Assembly: GCA_964415045.1 (NCBI GenBank)
Contig: CAYPZL010000212.1
Location: 1-8,662, forward strand
Origin: CAYPZL01 sp964415045
GTDB taxonomy: Bacteria; Planctomycetota; Phycisphaerae; Sedimentisphaerales; Anaerobacaceae
DNA: 8,662 nt
Direction: 5' to 3'
Part shown: positions 1-6,417 of the stretch, in pieces
How the letters are laid out: each line of letters starts with the position of its first letter
Position numbering within the stretch: position 1 is the stretch's first letter
The notes under the pieces: generated by a model
What the model was told of the DNA's origin: nothing
The model's database searches: none
What the model saw: only the letters and a program-made list of their open reading frames with translations
Made by a program: the position numbers and the translations under genes

Positions 1-1
1 T

Positions 2-176
2 ACTGGTTCGCACGACCGGTTCTCCTTATGAATGAAAATTCATATGCGGCTCTGCTATCGCGAGATAGTAACCCGCGATCACCAGCGGAAACACTCCGCT
101 GAACCTACGGTCCTTATCGACCATAGGCCCGAGAGCCGGTCGTTCCATATTTTCTACAACGGCTCGTCTTTTGTTT
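2..176 (+). ncRNA. Candidate structured RNA: run of six hairpins ending in a T-rich tract
   Basis: No protein gene is credible here, but hairpins follow one another closely. They are 2-7/15-20 (6 bp with one G-U), 27-33/38-44 (7 bp, GAAA loop), 55-59/64-68 (5 bp, GCGA loop), 83-89/95-101 (7 bp, 5-base loop), 104-107+109-112 with 119-122+124-127 (two 4-bp stems around a C-A mismatch), and 133-138/160-165 (6 bp). The last is followed by a T-rich stretch at 167-179. The two GNRA tetraloops and the T-rich tail appear only when read on the plus strand, which sets the orientation. Two perfect 7-bp stems with loops of 4-5 bases are more than I would expect by chance in 175 bases. I do not recognise a known RNA family. 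The 5' end and promoter probably lie left of the window. It could instead be a leader, the remnant of a mobile element, or coincidence. Confidence 0.3.
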
Positions 177-179
177 GTG
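133..179 (+). terminator. Possible intrinsic terminator ending the hairpin array
   Basis: GAGCCG at 133-138 pairs with CGGCTC at 160-165 across a 21-base loop, and the downstream strand reads TCTTTTGTTTGT (167-178). The T-rich tail fits an intrinsic terminator. The long loop and the one-base interruptions in the tail make it a weak one. Confidence 0.3.
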
Positions 180-281
180 GAGTCGGAGCGTTGAAGACAC
201 ACGAGGAAGGGACGTCACGCGTTGTATACGGGGATAGCCATCTGTTTTAGGTATATGGATACAGAACATTAGCAGGGAATC

Positions 282-298
282 GGTGTGCGTGGCACACC
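282..298. repeat. Perfect 7-bp inverted repeat with 3-base loop
   Basis: GGTGTGC (282-288) and GCACACC (292-298) flank GTG. It lies in the gene-free left region, with no T-tract on either side, so it is not an obvious terminator. It may be another small dispersed palindrome like those at 364-446. Confidence 0.5.
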
Positions 299-363
299 CT
301 ACGCGGTGAAGGCAATCAGCGATGGTGAATTCCAGTACCGCATTTCATCAATCGTGCGACCAT

Positions 364-446
364 AGATTGCTTCGCTTCGCTCGCAATGACAGGGGCAACG
401 CGTATATGTCATTGCGCCGAGTCCCGTCGCGTCGGGAAAGCAATCT
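364..446. repeat. Nested palindromic REP-like element
   Basis: Two nested perfect inverted repeats share one centre. The outer arms are 364-371 and 439-446 (AGATTGCT / AGCAATCT). The inner arms are 382-391 and 407-416 (CGCAATGACA / TGTCATTGCG) around a 15-base loop. Each half is itself a small hairpin: ATTGC/GCAAT at 366-370/383-387 on the left and 411-415/440-444 on the right, the right one with a further TCCCG/CGGGA stem at 422-426/433-437. The element therefore looks like two inverted copies of one unit. From memory, the unit (TGTCATTGC...GCAATCT) resembles intergenic palindromes that recur in many environmental bacterial genomes. The short open frames crossing it look like read-through of the repeat rather than genes. 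Confidence 0.7.
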
Positions 447-450
447 CCTC

Positions 451-475
451 CCGCATAGTCGCGAAACTTGCGAAA
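451..475. repeat. 25-base box, copy 1 of a dispersed repeat
   Basis: This stretch matches 6550-6574 at 20 of 25 positions, including an 8-base block (ATAGTCGC) and a second 8-base block (TTGCGAAA). In both places it lies to the right of a TGTCAT-headed hairpin in the same orientation, so box and hairpin look like parts of one composite intergenic repeat. No function can be assigned. Confidence 0.55.
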
Positions 476-518
476 TGGAGCATTCGCCCAGCGTGGTCCG
501 TCCTTACGAGTAGGGCCT

Positions 519-1700
519 CTACGGTTGGGTGGTGGCTTCTTTGTCTTCGGCGAGCATGTTGCGGAGGTAGATGTGGAGGCTGCCGCGCCAGGGTTTGGTG
601 GCGATGTCGATGTCGCCGTCGGCGTCGACGTCGGCGGCTTTGGCCTCGTGGCAGCGTTTGCCTTCGAGGATGAGGTGTTCCTGCCAGCGGCGAGCCTTGC
701 CGTCGGCGTTTTCCCAGATGAAGCACTTGTGGGTGTCCTGGGAGAGCGGACCGCCGCCGGAGAAGACGTCGAGGTCGCCGTCGTTGTCGAAGTCGGCGAC
801 CGCCAGAGAATGGAAGTCCTGCTTCGTATGGTTGGCCGAGAGCAGATGACAGTCCCACGATTTCGCCTTGCCCTTATTCTCGAACCAGAAGACGCGTCCG
901 TCGACGGTGTCGGCCTCGGCCTCGACGATGTCGAGGTCGCCGTCCTTGTCGAGGTCGCAGACCCACACTTTGATGGCCAGGCCGTAGCGGTCGGGGCGGT
1001 TGCCGCCGGGAGGTGTCAGGTCGGCGCGCTCGGTCCACCGCGTGCCCTTGCCGTCGGCGTTCTCGAACCAGACGTCGCCCCGGACGACGTCGCTGTCCCC
1101 GTCGCCGTCGAGATCGCCCACGCCGGCGGGCCCGACGCCGCCGTGGATGCCCTTGCCGATCTTGTGCTCGATCCACCTGTCGCGCGGGTTGGCGGGGATC
1201 GTGTACCAGACGGTGACGACGTGCCGCTTGTCGTTGCTGCAGGCGACCACGTCGAGCCTGCCGTCGCCATCGACGTCGGCGGCGGCGTCGTCGTGACAAC
1301 TGATCGCGCCGTTGTCGTAGCGCTCGAAGGGCTCGGTGCGCGGTTTGCCCGTGTTGCGGTACCAGGCGGTGCCGGAGACCTGATCGATCCAGCCGTCGCC
1401 GTCGATGTCGAAGGCGGTGCCGCCGACGTCCGTGCGGGCGCCGCTGCCCATGTCATGTTGAATCCATTTGTCGGGCCCGACGTACTCGAACCACCACATC
1501 CTGCCCGACTGGCCCACGACCCAGTCGAGGTCGCCGTCCTTGTCGATATCGACCAGCGAGGTCTGCCCCAGGCTCCGGCCGACCTCGGCGATCCTATGGC
1601 ATTCAAACCGAGGCATCTTCGCCCGCGACGCGGACGTCGCGAGCAGGACGATGGAAAACACGACTGAGATTCGCTTCCTGAGTAAAGGTGAAGAGCACAT
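519..1700 (-). CDS. Secreted FG-GAP/VCBS repeat protein (seven-bladed beta-propeller)
   Basis: The 393-residue product starts with an export signal (L6-R10 basic n-region, hydrophobic core I11-T22, probable cleavage after S-R-A27). It then carries seven calcium-loop motifs of the form DxDxDGxxD or DxDGDGxxD at residues 51, 98, 142, 196, 249, 303 and 357, spaced 44-54 apart. Each repeat also has a W..H-like strand (W79, W176, W222, W282, W339). Seven evenly spaced copies fit a closed seven-bladed propeller of the FG-GAP/VCBS family, which in other proteins binds calcium and mediates protein or sugar contacts outside the cytoplasm. No enzymatic domain is attached. I chose the ATG at 1700 because AAAGGAG sits 6 bases upstream and the signal peptide begins there; an upstream start at 1757 would add 19 residues without an RBS. 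It is transcribed alone, divergent from the MNT-HEPN cluster. The ligand is unknown. Confidence 0.9.
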   Translation of the reverse strand: MCSSPLLRKRISVVFSIVLLATSASRAKMPRFECHRIAEVGRSLGQTSLVDIDKDGDLDWVVGQSGRMWWFEYVGPDKWIQHDMGSGARTDVGGTAFDIDGDGWIDQVSGTAWYRNTGKPRTEPFERYDNGAISCHDDAAADVDGDGRLDVVACSNDKRHVVTVWYTIPANPRDRWIEHKIGKGIHGGVGPAGVGDLDGDGDSDVVRGDVWFENADGKGTRWTERADLTPPGGNRPDRYGLAIKVWVCDLDKDGDLDIVEAEADTVDGRVFWFENKGKAKSWDCHLLSANHTKQDFHSLAVADFDNDGDLDVFSGGGPLSQDTHKCFIWENADGKARRWQEHLILEGKRCHEAKAADVDADGDIDIATKPWRGSLHIYLRNMLAEDKEATTQP

Positions 1701-1769
1701 TTCCGGCTCCTTTCGCATGCGTTCGTTCGTGCGGGACCCGGCTACAAGGTCCACCACTTCATTGTGCGT

Positions 1770-1797
1770 AGCATATCAGAACGAGTGTGAACGTGAA
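1770..1797 (-). promoter_or_regulatory. Candidate promoter of the FG-GAP gene
   Basis: On the minus strand TTCACG (1797-1792) is followed after 16 bases by TATGCT (1775-1770). TGA stands directly before it, giving an extended -10 (TGnTATGCT). Each box has four of six sigma70 consensus bases. It lies about 70 bases upstream of the chosen ATG at 1700. The call rests on sequence pattern only. Confidence 0.4.
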
Positions 1798-1902
1798 AGA
1801 GGTTCGTCGTCGAGTGTGTTGCCGGCGAGCGGTTTGAACGTCGCGGAGCTTTCGAGCGCCTGGACGACCTTCATGCTCGCCATGTATCTGGCGTGTTCCC
1901 TG

Positions 1903-1931
1903 TTGAAACGCCCGGCCCCAGGCTGTAGACT
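1903..1931 (+). promoter_or_regulatory. Candidate sigma70-like promoter of the MNT-HEPN cluster
   Basis: TTGAAA (1903-1908, five of six consensus bases) and TAGACT (1926-1931, four of six) are separated by exactly 17 bases. Transcription from here would give a leader of about 150 bases before the ATG at 2087. The leader contains a small hairpin (CGGGA/TCCCG at 2005-2009/2013-2017) and no recognisable riboswitch. The rest of the 1701-2086 gap shows no confident gene. Confidence 0.42.
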
Positions 1932-2086
1932 GAAGCACGCTTGCGATTCGCCTCGTATCGCCGGAAGAGGCAGATTGGCGCAGAGCACGGGCTAATCCCA
2001 GATGCGGGAGACTCCCGGGCGAAGCCTTCCGGTGATCGAGGGATGATTCGTTTGGCGATTCTGGCGTTGGGTATGGGAGACTGATT

Positions 2087-2443
2087 ATGAGCACTGCCCA
2101 TGGATCGGGTTCGACCCACCACGGTCCCGCCCCGCAGCTTTTGGATGAATTGGTGCGGCGGACCGTGGCGGCGGCGCACCCGGTTCGCATCATCCTCTTT
2201 GGGTCGGCGGCACGCGCGGCGATGGGGCCCGATAGCGATCTTGACCTGCTGGTCGTTGTACGCGACGGCGTGCACCGGCGAAAGACGGCGCAGGCCATCT
2301 ACAAGGGGCTCAGAGGAATCGGGTTCGCCAAGGACGTGGTGGTTGTCACAGAGAGCGATGTCCGCGAATTCGGAGAGAACCCGTCGCTTGTTATTTGTCC
2401 GGCCCTTCGTCAGGGCAAGGAGATCTATCATGCCGCTGGATAG
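2087..2443 (+). CDS. MNT-type minimal nucleotidyltransferase (probable antitoxin)
   Basis: The 118-residue protein shows the polymerase-beta-fold minimal nucleotidyltransferase signature: G39-S40 followed by ten residues, then D51-x-D53 (GSx10DxD), preceded by the IILF strand. D83 in KDVVVV is a candidate third acidic metal ligand. The active site therefore looks intact. Members of this family next to a HEPN gene act as antitoxins; in the best-studied MntA-HepT pair the enzyme adds AMP to the HEPN toxin. The start is supported by GGGAGA at 2075-2080, six bases upstream. The first 16 residues are low-complexity and probably disordered. Its last 14 bases overlap the start of the HEPN gene, so the two are likely co-translated. 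That it modifies its neighbour is inferred from the family, not shown here. Confidence 0.92.
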   Translation: MSTAHGSGSTHHGPAPQLLDELVRRTVAAAHPVRIILFGSAARAAMGPDSDLDLLVVVRDGVHRRKTAQAIYKGLRGIGFAKDVVVVTESDVREFGENPSLVICPALRQGKEIYHAAG

Positions 2444-2828
2444 ACCGGCACCTGGGACGCCACAGGATCGGCTGGCCCGGGCCAGAGGCGATCTGGTCCT
2501 TGCTCGCCAGCCATTGCCCCAAGGCGCATTCTACGAAGACTTGTGCTTTCATGCGCAGCAAGCGGCCGAGAAGGCATTGAAAGCAGTGTATCTGCATCAC
2601 GGCTGGTCCTTTCGATACACGCATGATCTCGAAGAGTTGGTGACCAATCTCAGACGCAAGGGCCTTGCCGTACCTGCCGTTGTGGATGAGGCCACAATTC
2701 TTACGAGCTTTGCCTGGGAGGCACGGTATCCCGGGCTCAGTGAGCCGGTGAGCGATGAAGAATACCGGGAGGCAATACGCCATGCCCAGGCGGTGATGAC
2801 ATGGGCCGAAAAGGAGATTGATACATGA
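2430..2828 (+). CDS. HEPN-domain protein (probable toxin partner of the MNT protein)
   Basis: The 132-residue all-helical protein has the hallmarks of the HEPN family found beside MNT genes. These are an N-terminal helix with D21-L22, the FYEDLCFHAQQAAEKALKA helix (34-52), the TH65-DLEEL motif, the E97-ARYPG segment and a final helix. HEPN toxins are RNases that use an Rx4-6H motif. The best candidate here is R113-x4-H118 in the last helix, but R62/H65 near THDL is conserved in the family too and I cannot tell whether catalysis is retained. The start at 2430 is fixed by AAGGAG at 2417-2422, seven bases upstream. An in-frame extension upstream would read through the MNT gene in the wrong frame and is rejected. 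Its stop overlaps the next ATG as ATGA (2825-2828). Confidence 0.9.
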   Translation: MPLDRPAPGTPQDRLARARGDLVLARQPLPQGAFYEDLCFHAQQAAEKALKAVYLHHGWSFRYTHDLEELVTNLRRKGLAVPAVVDEATILTSFAWEARYPGLSEPVSDEEYREAIRHAQAVMTWAEKEIDT

Positions 2829-4267
2829 CAAGCAGGAGTTCGATTTCGAGACGAGACACGCTTCAGGGTATGGGCGCGTTGGGGGCTTCGGCGTTGCTCG
2901 GGGCCGGGGCGGCGGAGGCCGAGGGTTCGACGGGCCCGGGGGCGCCGATGGCGGGGCGGGCGGCTGCGGCGATTGCAGAGAAGGTGTTTGCGACGCCGCT
3001 GATCGATACGCACGAGCATTTGATCGAGGAGAAGGAGCGGCTGGCCGGGACGTCGCATCCGCGCGTGCAGGCCGACGACTGGTCGCTGCTGCTGAGTCAC
3101 TACCTCAACTCCGATCTCGTCGTGGCAGGCATGCCTTCGAAATCCTACGACCGGTTCTTCTCGGCCGAGACGGACCCGGTCGACAAGTGGCGTGTCCTGG
3201 AGCCATACTGGCCGGCCGTGAAGAACACCGGCTACGGACAGGCGGTGCGCATCGCCATGCAGCAGCTTTACGACGTGGACGATCTGTCGGCGGCCACGGT
3301 CAAGAAGGTTCAGGCCGGCTACGAGCGGACCCGCCGGCCCGGTTTCTACCAGCGCGTTCTGTGCGAGACGGCGAAGATCGAATCGTGCCAGGTCAATTGC
3401 CTCAGCGGCCCCTTTGGCGAGTCGGACCTGCCTACGCTGCTGATGCAGGATCTCAGTATCGTCGGGATGTTTGCCGGCCCGAATCTCAAGGGTTTCGGCA
3501 AACCGACCGGCATCGACGTGAAGTCATTGAGCGACTGGCACCGCGTCATCGATTGGTGGTTCGACAAGTACGCGAAGTACGCTGTGGCGGTCAAATCGCA
3601 AAACGCCTACAGCCGCGACATCGACTACGAGCAGGTCCCCGCCGAGAAAGCCGAGGCCATCTTCCAGAAACGGATTGAGAAGAAGCCGATGACGGGCCAG
3701 GAGCGGAAGGACCTGGAGGACCACCTTTTCTGGTACGCGGTGAAGAAGGCCACCGAAAACAAGCTGCCGGTGAAGCTGCACACGGGCTATTACGCGGGCC
3801 AGAACCGCATGCCTCTGGACCGGCTCATCCGCAATGCCGGCTCGGCCTGTGACCTGTGCCGCAAAGCGCCCGAGACGCGGTTCGTCTTTATGCACATCTG
3901 CTACCCGTACTATGAAGAGCTGCTCTCGGTGGCGAAGCATTACTCGAACGCCTACGTCGACATGTGCTGGGCGTGGATCATCAATCCCGTGGCGGCCAAG
4001 GACTTCCTCAAGAAATTCCTGGTCACCGCACCGGCCAACAAGATCCTGACCTTCGGCGGCGACTACATTCCGGTCGAGCCGGTCCTGGGCCATGCGGTCG
4101 TCGCGCGGCGGGGCATCGCCCGAGCCCTGAGCGAGCTGGTCGAGGAAGGCTGGCTCAGCTTGCCCGATGCGCTGGACCTCGTCGATCCGATCATGCACGG
4201 AAACGCCCGCGAAATCTTCGATCTGGCGGCGAAGAAGCGACGGCTCGAACGGGCGCCCTGGACCTGA
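2825..4267 (+). CDS. Tat-exported amidohydrolase-superfamily protein
   Basis: The 480-residue product begins with a twin-arginine signal: S8-R9-R10-D-T-L-Q, then a hydrophobic stretch of G/A/L, with likely cleavage after A30-E-A32. The mature part is a TIM-barrel metal-dependent hydrolase of the amidohydrolase_2 / glucuronate-isomerase-like type. Candidate metal ligands are H63-x-H65 (IDTHEHL, end of strand 1), H319 (KLHTGYY), H357 (FMHICYP) and D413 (FGGDY, strand 8). The N-terminal WRVLEPYW segment and the C-terminal HGNAREIFDL are also seen in this group. The substrate cannot be read from sequence; folding with cofactor before Tat export fits a metalloenzyme. The start has AAGGAG at 2811-2816, eight bases upstream, and overlaps the HEPN stop by four bases, implying translational coupling. 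A signal peptide is unusual for superfamily members working on cytoplasmic metabolites. Confidence 0.9.
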   Translation: MTSRSSISRRDTLQGMGALGASALLGAGAAEAEGSTGPGAPMAGRAAAAIAEKVFATPLIDTHEHLIEEKERLAGTSHPRVQADDWSLLLSHYLNSDLVVAGMPSKSYDRFFSAETDPVDKWRVLEPYWPAVKNTGYGQAVRIAMQQLYDVDDLSAATVKKVQAGYERTRRPGFYQRVLCETAKIESCQVNCLSGPFGESDLPTLLMQDLSIVGMFAGPNLKGFGKPTGIDVKSLSDWHRVIDWWFDKYAKYAVAVKSQNAYSRDIDYEQVPAEKAEAIFQKRIEKKPMTGQERKDLEDHLFWYAVKKATENKLPVKLHTGYYAGQNRMPLDRLIRNAGSACDLCRKAPETRFVFMHICYPYYEELLSVAKHYSNAYVDMCWAWIINPVAAKDFLKKFLVTAPANKILTFGGDYIPVEPVLGHAVVARRGIARALSELVEEGWLSLPDALDLVDPIMHGNAREIFDLAAKKRRLERAPWT

Positions 4268-4301
4268 GTGCCGGGCGCTGGAAGTTTTCGGATCCAGGCG
4301 A

Positions 4302-4330
4302 TTGTTGCGGCGGCGCGGATGTGCTATCCT
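4302..4330 (+). promoter_or_regulatory. Candidate promoter of the NfeD-flotillin operon
   Basis: TTGTTG (4302-4307) and TATCCT (4325-4330) are 17 bases apart, with TGC directly before the -10 (extended -10, TGnTATCCT). It sits in the 124-base gap after the amidohydrolase and about 55 bases before the NfeD start codon. This suggests the membrane pair is a separate transcription unit. The -35 has only three consensus bases. Confidence 0.4.
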
Positions 4331-4391
4331 TTGTCTGTGCTTCGGCAGTACGAGACGGGCAGCCGGAGGGTCTTGTGAAAGGAGACGATCG

Positions 4392-4925
4392 ATGAGTGCT
4401 TTGGTCCTTTACGGTCTGATCACGGTTGTTTCTGGCGGAATCCTGTTTCTCATGGCGATTCTCGGGGCCGATCAGGACATCGATGTCGATGTCGATGCCG
4501 ACATCGGGCTCGACGGTTTCGAGGCGGGCGGGCCCAGCGTGCTGAGCTTGAAGCTGACGCTCATCTTTCTCATTGGCTTCGGGCTTTGCGGCTTCCTTGC
4601 GGCCTATTTCAGGACCCAGACCCACCACGTCATCCTGGCGCTGGTCGGCGGAGCGACCATCTGGTTCGTCAGCTACCAGACGCTGAGCTGGCTCTATCGA
4701 CAGCAGTCCACCAGCCACGTGCGGGGCGCCTCGTTCGTCGGCAAGGAGGCGAAGGTCACGGTTCCGATTCCAAAGGGGGGCAACGGGGAGGTCTTTGCCC
4801 GGCAGGACGGGACCAGCAAGAGCATCTACCTCAACGCCCGGGCCCAGGATGCCGACGCCGAATACCAGAGAGGACAGACTGTTACGATCCGGTCGGTGGA
4901 AGGAACGACCGCGATTGTGGAATAA
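4392..4925 (+). CDS. NfeD-like membrane protein, flotillin partner
   Basis: The 177-residue protein has three hydrophobic segments (about residues 4-24, 55-73 and 80-101) and then a soluble beta-rich domain (about 110-177: FVGKEAKVTVPI ... GQTVTIRSVEG...). The soluble part fits the OB-fold of NfeD/YuaF-type proteins. These are encoded next to flotillins and thought to assist or stabilise membrane microdomain assembly. A run of alternating aspartates (D27, 29, 31, 33, 35, 37) lies in the loop after the first membrane segment, which is unusual and could bind cations. There is no N-terminal ClpP-like protease domain, so this is the short NfeD type. The start is supported by AAAGGAG at 4378-4384, seven bases upstream. 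The flotillin gene follows after 68 bases. Topology is ambiguous: three segments put the OB domain on the side opposite the N-terminus. Confidence 0.87.
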   Translation: MSALVLYGLITVVSGGILFLMAILGADQDIDVDVDADIGLDGFEAGGPSVLSLKLTLIFLIGFGLCGFLAAYFRTQTHHVILALVGGATIWFVSYQTLSWLYRQQSTSHVRGASFVGKEAKVTVPIPKGGNGEVFARQDGTSKSIYLNARAQDADAEYQRGQTVTIRSVEGTTAIVE

Positions 4926-4993
4926 AGACGAGAACGAAGAGTCGTACGGATTTGCGGTTCGTTGGCTGGAGACGGCCGGGAAGGAGAGATGTT

Positions 4994-6415
4994 ATGCATT
5001 GGGTGGTAATCGTGATTGCGGTGGCGGCCGTCGGCCTGCTTTCGGGCATCCTGATCTTCACCGCCAACTACATCAAGGCCTCGCCGAATGAGGCGCTGAT
5101 CTTCACGGGCCGGCGTCAGAAGGACACGGGCCGGGGCTGGAAGGCGGTCGTGGGCGGGGCCAAGTTTCGGATTCCCGTCCTGGAGAAGGTGAACCGGATC
5201 TCGCTCAAGACGATGAACCTTCCCGACGTGCGGGTCGAAAAGGCCTGGTCCAAGGAAGGCGTGCCCGTGACGGTCGAGACGGTGGCGAATGTAAAGATCT
5301 CCAGCGAAGAGGAGATGCTCGCCCGCGCCGTCGAGCGGTTCCTCGACACCGATCCGGGTCAGATCCAGCAGATCATCAAGGAGACGCTCGAGGGCCAGCT
5401 TCGTGACATCATCGGCGTGCTCACCGTCGAGCAGCTCTACCAGGAGCGCGACATGTTCGTGCAGAAGGTCCTGGAGCAGGCCGGCGAAGAGCTGGCCAAG
5501 ATCGGTGTCATCATCGACATCATCAACATCCAGGACATCCGCGACGAGAAGCAGTACTTAGAGGCACTGGGCCGCAAGAGGACGGCCGAGGTCAAGAGGG
5601 ACGCCCAGATCGGCGAGGCGGAGGCCGAGAGAGACGCCACCATTCGGGCCGAGACGGCGCGGCGCGAAGGGGCGGTCGTGCGGGCCGAGCAGGAGAGGCA
5701 GGTTGCCGAGGCCGAGAAGGAACGCGATGTGGCCAAGCAGCAATACGTCGGCGAGACGCTGGCGGCAACGAAGACGGCCGAGCAGAAGGGGCCGTTGGCC
5801 GAGGCCCGGGCCAAACAGGCGGTGGTGGTCGAGCAGCAGAAGGTCCAGGAGGAGCAGCAAAAGGCCCGTGAGCGGGTCGAGGCCGCCCGGGCCGAGGCCG
5901 AGGAGCAGAAGTACAAGGCCGAGCGCGTTGTGCCCGCCGAGGCCGAGAGGCAGGCAACCGTCCTGAAGGCTGAGGGCGACGCCGCTGCAATTCTCAAGCG
6001 AGCGGAGGCCGAGGCCAAGGGGATTCAGTTGAAGCTTGAGGCCGAGGCCGAGGGTCTGCGCAAGAAGGCCGAGGCGTGGAACGCCTATGGCAAGGCGGCC
6101 CAGCTCAACCTTGTCCTCGAAGCCGTCAAGGTCGTCGCCGGCGAAGGGGCCCAGGCCCTGGGGCAGGTCAAGTTCGACAAGGTCATCGCGCTCGACAGCG
6201 GCGGCGACGGGGAAAGCGCCGTCAACCGTATGCTCACCGCCGCCCCGGGAGGCTTGGTAAAGTTCCTCGAACAAATCCAGGCCGCCACCGGAATCGACCT
6301 GGCCGAGCTCCTCAAAGAGGTCAAAGAAATGAAAGAAGATCCCGCCGCCAGAACCGCCGGCGCAACAGCCCCGCGCCCGGAAAAACCCAACACAAGCCGA
6401 GGCCCGAAAACGTAA
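4994..6415 (+). CDS. Flotillin (SPFH/PHB-domain membrane scaffold protein)
   Basis: The 473-residue product has one N-terminal membrane segment (about 4-24), then an SPFH/PHB domain (about 26-190; begins YIKASPNEALIFTGRR, includes LTVEQLYQERDMF and the I-x-I-x-x-I-N-I-Q-D-I strand). A long charged coiled coil of E-A/A-E repeats follows (about 190-385), and then a C-terminal region ending in a Pro/Thr/Arg-rich tail. This is the full flotillin layout and usual length. Bacterial flotillins oligomerise at the inner membrane and organise lipid microdomains, influencing membrane fluidity and protein complexes. The coiled coil, rich in the motif AEAE, is the flotillin signature. The start at 4994 has AAGGAG at 4981-4986, seven bases upstream; in-frame sequence upstream of it is the shadow of the NfeD gene. 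It is almost certainly co-transcribed with NfeD. Confidence 0.93.
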   Translation: MHWVVIVIAVAAVGLLSGILIFTANYIKASPNEALIFTGRRQKDTGRGWKAVVGGAKFRIPVLEKVNRISLKTMNLPDVRVEKAWSKEGVPVTVETVANVKISSEEEMLARAVERFLDTDPGQIQQIIKETLEGQLRDIIGVLTVEQLYQERDMFVQKVLEQAGEELAKIGVIIDIINIQDIRDEKQYLEALGRKRTAEVKRDAQIGEAEAERDATIRAETARREGAVVRAEQERQVAEAEKERDVAKQQYVGETLAATKTAEQKGPLAEARAKQAVVVEQQKVQEEQQKARERVEAARAEAEEQKYKAERVVPAEAERQATVLKAEGDAAAILKRAEAEAKGIQLKLEAEAEGLRKKAEAWNAYGKAAQLNLVLEAVKVVAGEGAQALGQVKFDKVIALDSGGDGESAVNRMLTAAPGGLVKFLEQIQAATGIDLAELLKEVKEMKEDPAARTAGATAPRPEKPNTSRGPKT

Positions 6416-6417
6416 TC

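Noticed and set aside
1..20. GGTTCG stretch like a tRNA T-arm
   Set aside because: The arms and spacing do not form a T-stem with an acceptor, and no cloverleaf or anticodon arm can be placed around it.
133..165. GAGCCG...CGGCTC stem resembling group II intron domain V
   Set aside because: The inner part lacks the domain V features (the GAAA-capped second stem and two-base bulge), and no intron reverse transcriptase gene is present in the window.
322..513. Short open frames across 322-513
   Set aside because: They read through the palindromic repeat and the 25-base box. Peptides of this kind are produced by such repeats, and no RBS or coding bias supports a gene.
468..1667. Long plus-strand open frame (399 codons) opposite the FG-GAP gene
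   Set aside because: It is the antisense shadow of a GC-rich gene whose repeated Asp/Gly codons leave no stops on the other strand. Its product is a low-complexity V/A/D-rich string with no domain, and the minus-strand frame has a signal peptide, RBS and seven clear motifs.
2100..2429. N-terminal extension of the HEPN frame
   Set aside because: This stretch overlaps the MNT gene out of frame and yields an R/W-rich string. The ATG at 2430 has a good RBS and starts where the family domain begins.
3524..4198. Minus-strand open frame (224 codons) inside the amidohydrolase gene
   Set aside because: Antisense shadow of a GC-rich gene with complete motifs on the plus strand; no recognisable domain.
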